Assembly (NCBI RefSeq): GCF_900188405.1
Contig: NZ_FZOF01000006.1
Coordinates: 1 to 64,000 of the forward strand
Source of the DNA: Actinacidiphila glaucinigra
GTDB taxonomy: Bacteria > Actinomycetota > Actinomycetes > Streptomycetales > Streptomycetaceae
Direction: 5' to 3'
Length of the DNA: 64,000 bases
Below are positions 50,394 to 59,659 of this stretch, piece by piece. Under the pieces are notes generated by a model. The model was not told the DNA's origin and made no database searches. It saw only the letters and a list, made by a program, of their open reading frames with translations. The first letter of the stretch is position 1; each line of letters opens with the position of its first letter. A program made the position numbers and the translations under genes.

Positions 50394-50447
50394 GAGTGCC
50401 ACATTGCCACGGCGCGGACACAGCCGGGCACCGTATGGTGCGCAACC

Positions 50448-51143
50448 GTGCAGCTCATCGACTCGATCCTCGGCACCCAGCCCGCGCCCTCGTCCTGGCT
50501 GGTGGGCGTCACCGCGGCCGTCGCCCTGGCCGCGGTCCTGCCGCACGCCCTGTGGCGGCTGTCCCGCAACGCGATCACGATCGCCCACGAAGGAGGCCAC
50601 GGCCTGGTCGCCCTGCTGTCCGGACGCCGCCTGCAGGGCATCCGGCTCCACTCGGACACCTCGGGCCTGACCGTCTCCCGGGGCAAGCCGTACGGCCTCG
50701 GCATGATCCTCACCGCGGCGGCCGGATACACAGCGCCGTCCCTGCTGGGCCTCGGCGGGGCCCTGCTCCTCGCCGCGGGCCACATCACGGCGCTGCTGTG
50801 GGGGGCGACGGCCCTGCTGCTGGTGATGCTGGTGATGATCAGGAACGCGTACGGGGTGCTGACGGTGTTCCTGACCGGCGGCCTCTTCCTGCTGGTGTCC
50901 TGGCTGACCGAGCCCGCCGTCCAGGCGGCGTTCGCCTACCTCGTGGTCTGGTTCCTGCTGTTCGGGGGCGTACGGCCGGTGCTGGAACTCCAGCGCAAGC
51001 GGCACGGCGGTGCGGCCCCGGGCTCGGACGCCGACCAGCTGGCGCGGCTGACCCACACCCCGGCGGCGCTGTGGATGCTGTTGTTCTACGCGGTGGCGCT
51101 GCTGTCGCTGTTCGGCGGCGGCCGCTGGCTGGTGGGGCTGTAG
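50448..51143 (+). CDS. M50-family membrane metallopeptidase
   Basis: The 231-residue protein has about five to six membrane segments and the zinc motif HEGGH in ITIAHEGGHGLVALLSGRRL. This is the M50B-like type seen in many actinobacteria. A second conserved part (AAGYTAPSLLGLGGALLLAA) would hold the other helix of the active site. Its substrate is unknown; such proteins cut within or near membranes. TATGGT lies eight bases before the GTG with no ribosome-binding site, so a leaderless message is likely. Confidence 0.85.
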   Translation: MQLIDSILGTQPAPSSWLVGVTAAVALAAVLPHALWRLSRNAITIAHEGGHGLVALLSGRRLQGIRLHSDTSGLTVSRGKPYGLGMILTAAAGYTAPSLLGLGGALLLAAGHITALLWGATALLLVMLVMIRNAYGVLTVFLTGGLFLLVSWLTEPAVQAAFAYLVVWFLLFGGVRPVLELQRKRHGGAAPGSDADQLARLTHTPAALWMLLFYAVALLSLFGGGRWLVGL

Positions 51144-51229
51144 CCCTTGCGGGCGGGTTACTGTTTCCTTGAGGTTTCGTCCGCTTTGTGAGCGATTCGC
51201 CTTCTCCTTGAGCCACTACGCTTGGGGCC

Positions 51230-52576
51230 ATGACCGGTAACCCCGCGCACACCGCCCTGTGGCCCGCGCCGCTCGCGTCCGCCCCCGTCCACGCGACGGT
51301 CACCGTGCCCGGATCCAAGTCGGTCACCAATCGCGCCCTGGTGCTCGCCGCGCTCGCCTCCGAGCCGGGCTGGCTGCGCCGTCCGCTGCGCAGTCGCGAC
51401 ACCGTGCTGATGGCCGACGCGCTGCGCGCCATGGGCGTGCAGATCGACGAGGTCGTCAACCCCTACGGCGGTGAGGCCTGGCGGGTCATCCCGGCCGGGC
51501 TGCACGGGCCGGCAACGGTCGACGTCGGCAACGCCGGCACGGTGATGCGGTTCCTGCCGCCGGTCGCCGCGCTCGCCGACGGCGCGGTGCACTTCGACGG
51601 CGACCCGCGCAGCCATGAGCGCCCGCTCAATGGGGTCATCGACGCACTGCGCACCCTGGGCGCCCGCATCGACGACGAGGGCCGCGGCGCGCTGCCGCTG
51701 ACCGTGCACGGCGGCGGGGCGCTGGACGGCGGTCCGGTGTCGGTCGACGCGTCCTCCTCCTCCCAGTTCGTCAGCGCCCTGCTGCTGTCCGGCCCCCGCT
51801 TCAACCAGGGCGTCGAGGTACGGCACACCGGCCCGACACTGCCGTCGCTGCCGCACATCAAGATGACGGTGGAGATGCTGCGGCGCGCGGGCGCCAAGGT
51901 CGACACCCCGGAGAACGGCGGCGAGCCGAATGTGTGGCGGGTCGACGCCGGCGCGCTGCTCGGCGTCGACCTCACCGTCGAGCCGGACCTCTCCAACGCC
52001 CAGCCCTTCCTCGCCGCCGCGCTGGTCACCGGCGGCCGCGTGGTCATCCCCGACTGGCCGCGCCGCACCACGCAGCCCGGTGACGCGCTGCGCGAGCTGT
52101 TCACCCGGATGGGCGGTTCGTGCGAGCTGACGGACACGGGCCTGGTCTTCACCGGCTCCGGCCGCATCCACGGCATCGACGCCGACCTGTCGGAGGTCGG
52201 CGAGCTCACCCCCGGCATCGCGGCGGTCGCCGCGCTGGCCGACTCCGAGTCCGTGCTGCGCGGCGTGGGCCACCTGCGGCTGCACGAGACCGACCGGCTG
52301 GCCGCGCTGAGCAAGGAGATCAACGAACTCGGCGGCGACGTCACCGAGACCGAGGACGGACTGCGCATCCGCCCGCGGACGCTGCGCGGCGGCGTCTTCC
52401 ACACCTACGACGACCACCGGCTGGCCACCGCGGGCGCCGTCCTGGGCCTGGCCGTCGACGGCGTCCTGGTCGAGAACGTCGCGACCACCGGCAAGACGCT
52501 CCCCGACTTCACCGAGATGTGGACGGCCATGCTGGGTGCGGCGCCGGCGGCCCCCGCGTCCCCGGTCCGGGCCTGA
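51230..52576 (+). CDS. aroA: 3-phosphoshikimate 1-carboxyvinyltransferase (EPSP synthase)
   Basis: The 448-residue enzyme of the shikimate pathway joins shikimate-3-phosphate and phosphoenolpyruvate. VPGSKSVTNRALVLAALASE near residue 27 is the substrate-binding lysine motif, VGNAGTVMRFLPPVAALADG binds PEP, and HETDRLAALSKEINELGGDV and YDDHRLATAGAVLGLAVDGV are the conserved C-terminal signatures. It stands apart from other aro genes, as in other streptomycetes. TACGCT lies seven bases before the ATG without a ribosome-binding site, again the leaderless pattern. rsgA follows after three bases. Confidence 0.95.
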   Translation: MTGNPAHTALWPAPLASAPVHATVTVPGSKSVTNRALVLAALASEPGWLRRPLRSRDTVLMADALRAMGVQIDEVVNPYGGEAWRVIPAGLHGPATVDVGNAGTVMRFLPPVAALADGAVHFDGDPRSHERPLNGVIDALRTLGARIDDEGRGALPLTVHGGGALDGGPVSVDASSSSQFVSALLLSGPRFNQGVEVRHTGPTLPSLPHIKMTVEMLRRAGAKVDTPENGGEPNVWRVDAGALLGVDLTVEPDLSNAQPFLAAALVTGGRVVIPDWPRRTTQPGDALRELFTRMGGSCELTDTGLVFTGSGRIHGIDADLSEVGELTPGIAAVAALADSESVLRGVGHLRLHETDRLAALSKEINELGGDVTETEDGLRIRPRTLRGGVFHTYDDHRLATAGAVLGLAVDGVLVENVATTGKTLPDFTEMWTAMLGAAPAAPASPVRA

Positions 52577-52579
52577 ACC

Positions 52580-53581
52580 ATGCGGCGCTACGGCAAGCAC
52601 ACCGACGAGGACGACGTCCGGGTCCGCCCGAACCGCAAGGGGAACCGTCCCCGCACCAGCATCCGGCCCAAGCACGAGGACGCCGAGGAGGGCTTCGTCC
52701 TCACCGTCGACCGGGGCCGCGTGACCTGCCTCGTCGAGGACCGCACGATCACCGCGATGAAGGCCCGCGAGCTGGGCCGCAAGGGCATCGTGGTCGGCGA
52801 CCGGGTGGGCATCGTCGGCGACCTGACCGGGGAGAAGGACACCCTGGCGCGGATCGTGCGCGTCGAGGAGCGCAGCTCGGTGCTGCGCCGCACCGCGGAT
52901 GACACCGACCCCTACGAGCGGGTGGTCGTCGCCAACGCGGACCGGCTCGCCATCGTGACCGCCCTCGCCGACCCAGAGCCCCGGCCCAGGCTCATCGACC
53001 GCTGCCTGGTGGCCGCCTACGACGCCGGGCTCGAACCGCTGCTGGTGCTCACCAAGTCCGACCTCGCGTCCGCCGGACCCCTGCTGGAGACGTACGCCCC
53101 GCTGGGCGTCCCCTATGTGGTGACCAGTCACGAGAACTTCGACGCCGACGCGACGGAGGCCGTACGCGAGCACCTCAAGGGCCGCATCACCGCCTTCGTC
53201 GGGCACAGCGGCGTCGGGAAGACCACCCTGGTCAACGCGCTGGTGGAGCGGCAGCGCGCGACCGGCCACGTCAACGCGGTCACCGGCCGCGGCCGGCACA
53301 CCACGACCTCCGCGCTGGCGCTGCCGCTGCAGGCCGAGGAGGGCTGGGTCATCGACACCCCCGGTGTGCGTTCCTTTGGTCTGGCCCACATCGACCCGTC
53401 CCGGGTCATCCACGCCTTCCCCGACCTGGAGCCGGGCACAGAGGACTGTCCGCGGGCCTGCAGCCACGACGAACCCGACTGCGCGCTGGACGCCTGGGTG
53501 GCCGACGGGCACGCCGAACCGGCCCGGTTGTTCTCGCTGCGGCGGCTGCTCGCGACGCGAGAGCGCAAGGAAGGGGACTGA
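52580..53581 (+). CDS. rsgA: RsgA, small ribosomal subunit-dependent GTPase
   Basis: The 333-residue protein helps mature the 30S subunit. Its GTPase motifs are circularly permuted: G4 (TKSD, 159-162) comes before G1 (GHSGVGKT, 208-215), G2 (RGRHTTT) and G3 (DTPG, 259-262), the hallmark of the RsgA/YjeQ family. An N-terminal OB-fold (about 35-100) and C-terminal zinc-binding cysteines and histidine (CPRACSHDEPDC) complete it. The ATG lies three bases after the aroA stop, so the two are co-transcribed; such aroA-rsgA linkage is usual in actinobacteria. Confidence 0.93.
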   Translation: MRRYGKHTDEDDVRVRPNRKGNRPRTSIRPKHEDAEEGFVLTVDRGRVTCLVEDRTITAMKARELGRKGIVVGDRVGIVGDLTGEKDTLARIVRVEERSSVLRRTADDTDPYERVVVANADRLAIVTALADPEPRPRLIDRCLVAAYDAGLEPLLVLTKSDLASAGPLLETYAPLGVPYVVTSHENFDADATEAVREHLKGRITAFVGHSGVGKTTLVNALVERQRATGHVNAVTGRGRHTTTSALALPLQAEEGWVIDTPGVRSFGLAHIDPSRVIHAFPDLEPGTEDCPRACSHDEPDCALDAWVADGHAEPARLFSLRRLLATRERKEGD

Positions 53582-53646
53582 GGCGCCATTTCCGGGCATG
53601 CTGTGTGATGATCGCTCATCGACAGACGGAAACGGGAGGGCGCTCG

Positions 53647-53970
53647 ATGGCCTGGCTCCTCGTGGTGGTCGCCGGACTCCTCGAAACCGGCTTCGCGGTC
53701 TGCCTCAAACTCTCCCACGGGTTCACCCGCCTGTGGCCGACCATCGCGTTCTGCGCCTTCGCGCTCGGCAGTTTCGGCCTGCTCACGCTCGCCCTGAAGA
53801 AGCTCGACGTCGGGGCCGCGTACGCGGTGTGGACGGGCATCGGGGCGTCCGGGACGGCGATCTACGGCATGGCCTTCCTCGGCGACGTCGTCTCGACCCT
53901 GAAGCTGATCTCCATCGGCCTGGTCGTCATGGGCGTCATCGGGCTCCAACTCTCCGGCTCCACCCACTGA
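53647..53970 (+). CDS. Small multidrug resistance (SMR/SugE-like) transporter
   Basis: The 107-residue protein has four membrane helices: MAWLLVVVAGLLETGFAVCL with the essential Glu13, LWPTIAFCAFALGSFGLLTL, AYAVWTGIGASGTAIYGMAF and LISIGLVVMGVIGLQLSG. The pattern is closer to SugE/Gdx, which export guanidinium, than to EmrE. GGGAGGGCG lies before the ATG. A single gene, so a homodimer of dual topology is expected. The TetR gene after it faces it and is not clearly linked. Confidence 0.9.
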   Translation: MAWLLVVVAGLLETGFAVCLKLSHGFTRLWPTIAFCAFALGSFGLLTLALKKLDVGAAYAVWTGIGASGTAIYGMAFLGDVVSTLKLISIGLVVMGVIGLQLSGSTH

Positions 53971-54021
53971 TCCGTCTCCCCCGCCCCCTCGCCCGCCGGC
54001 CCCGGTGCCGGTCCGCGCCCG

Positions 54022-54648
54022 TCACCAGCCCCGCTGGAGAAGTCCCCGGACCAGCCGGGCGACCCGCCGGCACGCCTCCTCGTCGGAGGCCGCGGGGGCG
54101 AGGACGTAGGAGACGGTGACGCGCACCGCGGTCCCGCAGGCCCAGTCGGCCTCGGCCTGGTCCAGCTTGGGGAAGCGCCGCCCCAGCACGGTCACGGCGC
54201 GCGCCCGGAAGGCGTCGAGGAGCTCGGCCGGGGCGAGCGGGGCGTCGTCCTTGCGCAGCCGCCCGCCCGGCAGCCGTGGCAGCGGCACCGGCACGACGGC
54301 CGCCGCCGGGACCCGGTCCCCGCGGCAGCCGGTGAGCACCGCGCGCACCAGGGGGCTGCGGCGGGCGCTGTGCAGGGTCCAGGCGGCCGCCGCGGCGAAG
54401 CAGTCGCCGGCGTCGGCGCCCTGCCGCCCGGCGGTGTCCAGGGCGCGTTCCACGCCCGCCAGGAAGGCCTCGGCCTCCCGCCGCGCCAGGGCCCGCGCGA
54501 GCCCCTCCTTGGTGCCGAACTCGTTGTAGAGGGTCTGCCGTGACACCCCGGCGGTGGCCGCGACGTCCACCATCCTGACCGTCGCCCACGACCGGCCGCC
54601 CAGTGCGGACAGCGCGGCGTCCAGAAGTGATTCACGCGCTGTCGGCAC
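54022..54648 (-). CDS. TetR-family transcriptional regulator
   Basis: The 208-residue protein begins VPTARESLLDAALSALGGRS. The helix-turn-helix is VRMVDVAATAGVSRQTLYNE followed by FGTKEGLARALARREAEAFL. The ligand-binding domain gives no clue to the inducer. GTG 54,648 is preceded by GGAGG six bases away, a strong signal; longer starts read into upstream DNA. It is convergent with the SMR gene and divergent from hisN, with 149 bases between. Confidence 0.88.
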   Translation of the reverse strand: MPTARESLLDAALSALGGRSWATVRMVDVAATAGVSRQTLYNEFGTKEGLARALARREAEAFLAGVERALDTAGRQGADAGDCFAAAAAWTLHSARRSPLVRAVLTGCRGDRVPAAAVVPVPLPRLPGGRLRKDDAPLAPAELLDAFRARAVTVLGRRFPKLDQAEADWACGTAVRVTVSYVLAPAASDEEACRRVARLVRGLLQRGW

Positions 54649-54797
54649 GATCGCCTCCAAGGTCTCGAGCGGTCTCGAACGGTACCGAGCGGCCTCAGGG
54701 AGCTGTGCGGCCAGAATTGACGCGCCGTCGGCCGGTGTCAACCCTCCCCGCGCTCCGTGCGTGACCTCGACCTCCCACGATCGATACTGTTCGCTCC

Positions 54798-55595
54798 ATG
54801 CCGGACTTCAACGACGATCTGCGCCTTGCGCACATCCTTGCCGACGCCGCCGACGCCGCCACCATGGAGCGCTTCAAGTCCCTGGACCTCAAGGTCGAGA
54901 CCAAGCCCGACATGACGCCGGTCAGCGAGGCGGACAAGCGCGCCGAGGAGCTGATCCGCAGTCAGCTCGGCCGGGCCAGGCCGCGCGACGCCGTGCTCGG
55001 CGAGGAGTACGGCACGGAGGGCAGCGGCCCGCGGCGCTGGATCGTCGACCCGATCGACGGCACCAAGAACTACGTCCGCGGGGTGCCCGTGTGGGCCACC
55101 CTGATCGCGCTGATGGTGCGCGGGGAGGGGGGCGACGAGGGCGTGGTCGGCCTGGTGTCCGCGCCCGCACTGGGGCGTCGCTGGTGGGCGGTGAAGGGCG
55201 GCGGGGCGTACACCGGTCGCAGCCTGACCTCCGCCACGCGGCTGCGGGTGTCGCAGGTGAGCCGGCTGGCGGACGCCTCGTTCGCGTACTCCTCGCTGAG
55301 CGGCTGGGAGGAGCAGGGCCGCCTGGACGGCTTCCTCGACCTGACCCGGTCCTGCTGGCGCACGCGCGCCTACGGTGACTTCTGGCCGTACATGATGGTC
55401 GCCGAGGGCGCGGTGGACATCTGCGCCGAGCCCGAACTGAGCCTGTGGGACATGGCGGCGAACGAGGTGATCGTGCGCGAGGCCGGAGGGCGCTTCACCA
55501 GCCTGGACGGGACGCCGGGGCCCTACGGCGGGAACGCGGCGGCGTCCAACGGGCTGCTGCACGAGGAGACGCTCGCCTTCCTGAACCGTCCGTAG
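54798..55595 (+). CDS. hisN: Histidinol-phosphatase HisN (inositol monophosphatase family)
   Basis: The 265-residue enzyme removes phosphate from histidinol phosphate in histidine synthesis. Metal-binding motifs are GEEYGTEGSG, WIVDPIDGTKNYVRGVPVWA and LWDMAANEVIVREAGGRFTS. The overall pattern fits the actinobacterial HisN clade described in S. coelicolor and C. glutamicum; general inositol monophosphatase activity is the alternative. TACTGT lies seven bases before the ATG with no ribosome-binding site, which suggests a leaderless message. The gene is alone, outside a his operon. Confidence 0.88.
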   Translation: MPDFNDDLRLAHILADAADAATMERFKSLDLKVETKPDMTPVSEADKRAEELIRSQLGRARPRDAVLGEEYGTEGSGPRRWIVDPIDGTKNYVRGVPVWATLIALMVRGEGGDEGVVGLVSAPALGRRWWAVKGGGAYTGRSLTSATRLRVSQVSRLADASFAYSSLSGWEEQGRLDGFLDLTRSCWRTRAYGDFWPYMMVAEGAVDICAEPELSLWDMAANEVIVREAGGRFTSLDGTPGPYGGNAAASNGLLHEETLAFLNRP

Positions 55596-55763
55596 TCGAC
55601 CTCGCGACCGATCGCCCGCAATCGACCGCCCCCTCACACTACCGATCACCCTCCGCACGCCCCTTGCTGCGGACCGCGGCGCATGTGAACATGAGAATGC
55701 GTGAGCTTGTGCATTTGTGAAACTGTTCTCAAGACGGCCACGACGCAGCCCGAGGGGTATCCC

Positions 55764-56156
55764 ATGCTCGTACGCGACGCCATGAGCACGGTCGTTCTCA
55801 CGGTCGGTCCCGCCCACACCCTCCGCCAGGCCGCCCGGCTGATGTCCGCCCGACGGGTGGGCGCGGCGGTGGTGCTCGATCCCGACACCTGCGGTCTCGG
55901 CATCCTGACCGAGCGCGACATCCTCAACGCCATCGGTGCGGGGCTCGACCCCGACCACGAACTCGCCGCCGCCCACACCACCACCGACGTGGTCTTCGCC
56001 GCGCCCCGGTGGACCCTCGAAGAGGCGGCCGCCGCCATGGTGCGCGGCGGCTTCCGGCACCTTGTGGTGCTGGACGACCGCAACCCGGTCGGCATGGTCT
56101 CCGTACGCGACATCGTGCGCTGCTGGCAGCCCGCGCACGCGGCCCTCACCGGGTGA
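55764..56156 (+). CDS. Two-CBS-domain protein
   Basis: The 130-residue protein starts MLVRDAMSTVVLTVGPAHTL. It consists of two CBS repeats: residues 1-60 (AARLMSARRVGAAVVLDPDT, ILTERDILNAIGAG) and 70-128 (VVFAAPRWTLEEAAAAMVRG, MVSVRDIVRCW). CBS pairs bind adenine nucleotides and sense energy state; the partner is unknown. GAGGGG lies six bases before the ATG. An upstream in-frame start would add 21 residues in a less GC-rich leader. Confidence 0.88.
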   Translation: MLVRDAMSTVVLTVGPAHTLRQAARLMSARRVGAAVVLDPDTCGLGILTERDILNAIGAGLDPDHELAAAHTTTDVVFAAPRWTLEEAAAAMVRGGFRHLVVLDDRNPVGMVSVRDIVRCWQPAHAALTG

Positions 56157-56177
56157 CGGCCGGGCCCGGAATGGATC

Positions 56178-56215
56178 GGAGGGGACCGGGTGCCTGGACG
56201 CACCCGGCCCCCTCC
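56178..56215. terminator. Bidirectional terminator between CBS gene and katA
   Basis: A 16-base stem with one mismatch (56,178-56,193 with 56,200-56,215, core CCGGGTGC / GCACCCGG) lies between the two convergent genes. Confidence 0.75.
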
Positions 56216-56238
56216 GGGCCTTTCGGGACGGACGCCGG

Positions 56239-57699
56239 TCAGCCGCGCAGGGCCTGGACGGCGGCCTCCAGCCGCTTGCCGAACTCCTCGTCGGCACGGC
56301 GGAAGTTGCCGATCGCGCGCTCGGCGATGTCGTCGCGCGACACCTTGGCGATGAAGCCGGAGAGGTTGGCGACCAGGCGCTCCCTCTCCTCCTCCGACAT
56401 CAGCCGGTAGAGGTCGCCGGCCTGAGCGAAGTCGTCGTCCTCGGCGTGCGAGGGCGCCTCGTGGTTGCCGGTGTACCCGGTGACCGCGGTGGCCGACCAC
56501 AGGGGACGGCCGGTCTGGGCCGGGCCGCCGAAGCTGTTCGGCTCGTAGTTCCTGGCCCCGCCGTGGCGGCCGTCGTAGAGCGCTCCGTCGCGGCCGTGGG
56601 TGCGCGCCTCGGTCGCGTGCGGGCGGTTCACCGGCAGGTGGTCGGCGTTGATGCCGACGCGGTACCGGTGGGCGTCGCCGTAGGCGAAGAGCCGGCCCTG
56701 CAGCATCTTGTCCGGGGACGGGCCGATGCCGGGCACGAAGTGCGCCGGGGAGAAGATCGACTGCTCGACCTCGGCGAACACGTTCTGCGGGTTGCGGTTG
56801 AGCTCCAGCCTGCCGATCTCGATCGGCGGGTAGTCCTCGTGCGGCCACACCTTGGTGAGGTCGAACGGGTTGAAGCGGTAGGCCGCCGCCTCGGCCGCGG
56901 GCATGATCTGCACCTGCACGGTCCAACTGGGGAACTCGCCGCGCTCGATGGCCTCGCGCAGGTCGCGCTGGTGGGAGTCGGGGTCCTCACCGGCGATCCG
57001 GTTGGCCTCGCCCTGGGTGAGGTTCCTGATGCCCTGGTCCGTCTTGAAGTGGTACTTGACCCAGAAGACCTCGTCCGCCTCGTTGGTCCACTGGTAGGTG
57101 TGCGAGCCGTAGCCGTTCATGTGGCGGTAGCTCGCGGGGATGCCGCGGTCACCGAACAGCCAGGTCACCTGGTGCGTCGACTCCGGGGACAGACTCCAGA
57201 AGTCCCAGACGTTGTCCGCCTCCTGGGAGCCGGTGTACGGGTCGCGCTTCTGGGTGTGGATGAAGTCGGGGAACTTGACGGCGTCCTTGATGAAGAACAC
57301 CGGGGTGTTGTTGCCGACGAGGTCGTAGTTGCCCTCCTCGGTGTAGAACTTCAGCGCGAAGCCCCGGGGGTCGCGCACCGCGTCCGCCGCGCCGAGGTTG
57401 CCCGCCACGGTGGAGAACCGCAGGAAGGTCTCCGTCTGCTTGCCGACCTCGGAGAGGAACTTCGCCCGCGTGTACTTCGTCACGTCCGAGGTCACGGTGA
57501 AGGTGCCGTAGGCGCCGGCGCCGCGGGCGTGCACCACGCGCTCCGGGATGCGCTCGCGGTTGAAGCGGGCGAGCTTCTCCAGCAACTGCTGGTCCTGGAC
57601 CAGGACCGGCCCTCCCAGGCCCGCGGTCTCGCTGTTCTGGTTGTCCGCGACCGGGGCGCCCGCCTCCGTCGTCAGCGGGCCGGTCTCCTGAACCGTCAC
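56239..57699 (-). CDS. katA: Clade-3-like monofunctional catalase
   Basis: The 486-residue heme enzyme starts [37 protein letters not shown] holds the catalytic histidine, [20 protein letters not shown] and [15 protein letters not shown] the distal asparagine, and [20 protein letters not shown] the proximal heme-ligand tyrosine. The protein breaks down hydrogen peroxide in the cytoplasm. GTG 57,699 follows GGGAGAGG; the upstream in-frame stretch lies in the promoter. It is divergent from a Fur-family regulator gene, as catA and catR are in S. coelicolor. Confidence 0.93.
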   Translation of the reverse strand: MTVQETGPLTTEAGAPVADNQNSETAGLGGPVLVQDQQLLEKLARFNRERIPERVVHARGAGAYGTFTVTSDVTKYTRAKFLSEVGKQTETFLRFSTVAGNLGAADAVRDPRGFALKFYTEEGNYDLVGNNTPVFFIKDAVKFPDFIHTQKRDPYTGSQEADNVWDFWSLSPESTHQVTWLFGDRGIPASYRHMNGYGSHTYQWTNEADEVFWVKYHFKTDQGIRNLTQGEANRIAGEDPDSHQRDLREAIERGEFPSWTVQVQIMPAAEAAAYRFNPFDLTKVWPHEDYPPIEIGRLELNRNPQNVFAEVEQSIFSPAHFVPGIGPSPDKMLQGRLFAYGDAHRYRVGINADHLPVNRPHATEARTHGRDGALYDGRHGGARNYEPNSFGGPAQTGRPLWSATAVTGYTGNHEAPSHAEDDDFAQAGDLYRLMSEEERERLVANLSGFIAKVSRDDIAERAIGNFRRADEEFGKRLEAAVQALRG

Positions 57700-57746
57700 G
57701 TGCCTCTCCCTGGGTTGGTGCTGTGCCGTGGCTTTCGCCGGAAGCG

Positions 57747-57783
57747 ATCCTACGATAGACAGAGTCCAAGTCAAGAAGAGTCC
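57747..57783 (-). promoter_or_regulatory. katA promoter with flanking direct repeats (candidate CatR site)
   Basis: On the minus strand TTGACT (57,774-57,769) and TAGGAT (57,752-57,747) are spaced 16 bases apart and make a good promoter for katA. The -35 element is bracketed by two copies of GGACTCT (57,783-57,777 and 57,767-57,761) with a 16-base period. These repeats are candidates for binding by the Fur-family regulator encoded next door. Confidence 0.6.
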
Positions 57784-57855
57784 CAAACTCATACCCGGTC
57801 GGAACACGGACTGTCACTGTTAAGCTGTTCGCATCCCACTGATAGGTGAAATGGA

Positions 57856-58266
57856 ATGAGTGACCTGCTGGAACGACTGCGCGGCCGCGGGTGGCGCATG
57901 ACCGCGCAGCGGCGCGTCGTGGCCGAGGTCCTGGACGGCGACCACGTCCACCTGACCGCCGACGAGGTGCACGCCCGGGCGGCGGCCCGGCTGCCCGAGA
58001 TCTCCCGCGCGACCGTCTACAACACCCTGGGTGAACTGGTCTCGCTCGGCGAGGTCATAGAGGTCGCCACCGACGGCCGCGCCAAGCGCTACGACCCCAA
58101 CGCCCACCGGCCGCACCAGCACCTGGTGTGCTCCGGCTGCGGCACCGTCCGGGACGTCCACCCGCACGGCGATCCGCTGGCGGACCTGCCCGACGCGGAG
58201 CGCTTCGGCTTCACCGTCTCCCAGGCGGAGGTCACCTACCGGGGCCTGTGCCCCGCCTGCGCCTGA
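57856..58266 (+). CDS. catR: Fur-family peroxide regulator, CatR-like
   Basis: The 136-residue protein begins MSDLLERLRGRGWRMTAQRR. The winged helix (AARLPEISRATVYNTLGELV) is followed by the metal-binding HRPHQHLVCSGCGTVRDVHP and a final CPACA; the two CxxC pairs can bind structural zinc. CatR represses the neighbouring catalase gene and is inactivated by peroxide. The divergent order with katA supports the name; FurA or another Fur paralogue is the alternative. Its last 31 bases overlap the convergent HEAT-repeat gene. Confidence 0.87.
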   Translation: MSDLLERLRGRGWRMTAQRRVVAEVLDGDHVHLTADEVHARAAARLPEISRATVYNTLGELVSLGEVIEVATDGRAKRYDPNAHRPHQHLVCSGCGTVRDVHPHGDPLADLPDAERFGFTVSQAEVTYRGLCPACA

Positions 58267-59540
58267 CGCTGGGCCGCCCGCCGCACGCGTTCCGCGGCCT
58301 TGCGCACCCCCGGCTCCGGCCGGGTGCGCCCCACCCACACCGTCTCCACCGGCACCTGCCCCGCCACCTTGGAGAGCGCCTCGAAGGCCTCCCTGGCCAC
58401 CCCGGGGTCCGGGTCCACGGCCAGCGGCGCCAACTGCCGCAGCAGCCCCTCCCGCGGTACGAGCCGGCCCGCCGCGCGCACCGCGGCCCGGCGCACCACC
58501 GGCGGCCACGGGGCGCGCACTTCACGCGCCACCCGCAGCAGCAGCGGTCCGTCCGAGGCGTCCCCGCACTCCCCCAGCCCCGTCACCAGCCCGGCCACCA
58601 GCCGCGGCGGACTCTGCGGGCCGCAGCGCAGCAGCTGTCTGCGGTACGCCAGCGCCGGGGGCTCGCCCCTGCTGTACAGCCGCCAGCGGGCCTGGGCGCG
58701 GACGATCCGCGCCGGATCGGCCAGCGGCGCCGTCAGCCGGGCCGCGGGCACGTCGTCCGGCAGCGCCGCGACCGCCAGCTCCCGCACGGCCGCCGAGCGG
58801 GCCCACAGCAGCCGCCCCGCCTGGTCCGGGTCCATCTGCAGCAGCCGCTCGGCGCACAGCCTGCGGCAGACCTGGTCCGGGTCGCGCAGCGCCGTGCGCA
58901 CCAGGTCGCCGCGTACGAACTCACCCAGCTGCAGGGCCAGCTCGACCCCGAACCGCCGGGTCAGCGGGTCCGCGTCGGCCGCCAGCGCACGCACCGCACG
59001 CCGGGCCTCGGGGGCCGCCAGCACCCCGCGGTACGCCTCCGGGGTGTGCACGGCCCGGCTCCGTCCGCGCAGCCTCAGCAGCAGCCGTACGGCCGCGGCG
59101 GCCTCGTCCGGGGCGGTACGGCGCAGCAGCGCCTCCAGCGCCGGGTCACGGACCTGGTCCACCCAGTCCGCCGTGCGCAGCGCCAGGGCCGACGCCACCA
59201 GCGGGCCGCTGTGCACCGCGAGCTCCTCCACGGCGGCCTGCCGGGTCCGCCCGTCCCGGTCCATCGCGGCCAGCAGCAACCGCAGCGGCTCGCTGTCGCC
59301 GGGCGCCGGGGGTGCGCCCTCCTGCGCCCGCGCGGCACGGTCCAGCAGCAGCCACAACCGGGGCGGCGCCGCGGCCAGCGCCTTCAGCGCCGCCGCGCGG
59401 TCGTAGGCGGCGTCCTCGTCCCCGGCGGCGCCCCGCAGCTCACGGAGCAGCCCCTCCACGTCCGCGGCCGCGCACAGGCGACCCCACCGCGTCACATCCC
59501 TGAGTTCCGTCGGCCGCCGCTTACGCCGCCTGCGAAGCAA
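58236..59540 (-). CDS. HEAT-repeat-like helical protein
   Basis: The 434-residue protein starts LLRRRRKRRPTELRDVTRWG from a TTG preceded by GAGGAGG. Nearly all of it consists of alpha-helical units rich in alanine, leucine and arginine, such as RTRQAAVEELAVHSGPLVAS, VRDPALEALLRRTA and VVRRAAVRAAGRLVPREGLL. These recur about every 30-35 residues, as in HEAT repeats. Such proteins serve as binding scaffolds. No enzyme motif is seen. The 3' end overlaps the convergent catR gene by 31 bases. Confidence 0.72.
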   Translation of the reverse strand: MLRRRRKRRPTELRDVTRWGRLCAAADVEGLLRELRGAAGDEDAAYDRAAALKALAAAPPRLWLLLDRAARAQEGAPPAPGDSEPLRLLLAAMDRDGRTRQAAVEELAVHSGPLVASALALRTADWVDQVRDPALEALLRRTAPDEAAAAVRLLLRLRGRSRAVHTPEAYRGVLAAPEARRAVRALAADADPLTRRFGVELALQLGEFVRGDLVRTALRDPDQVCRRLCAERLLQMDPDQAGRLLWARSAAVRELAVAALPDDVPAARLTAPLADPARIVRAQARWRLYSRGEPPALAYRRQLLRCGPQSPPRLVAGLVTGLGECGDASDGPLLLRVAREVRAPWPPVVRRAAVRAAGRLVPREGLLRQLAPLAVDPDPGVAREAFEALSKVAGQVPVETVWVGRTRPEPGVRKAAERVRRAAQRQAQAGHRPR

Positions 59541-59659
59541 CCCCGCCTCCTCGCGCCGCCTGAGGGCCCGCCCTCAGGATCGCGCGCCGGCGCCGGCCGG
59601 CCCAGGACCGTCCGCACCCTTTTGCCCGAACCATGCCTTGGCTGTACCGAACGCATACG

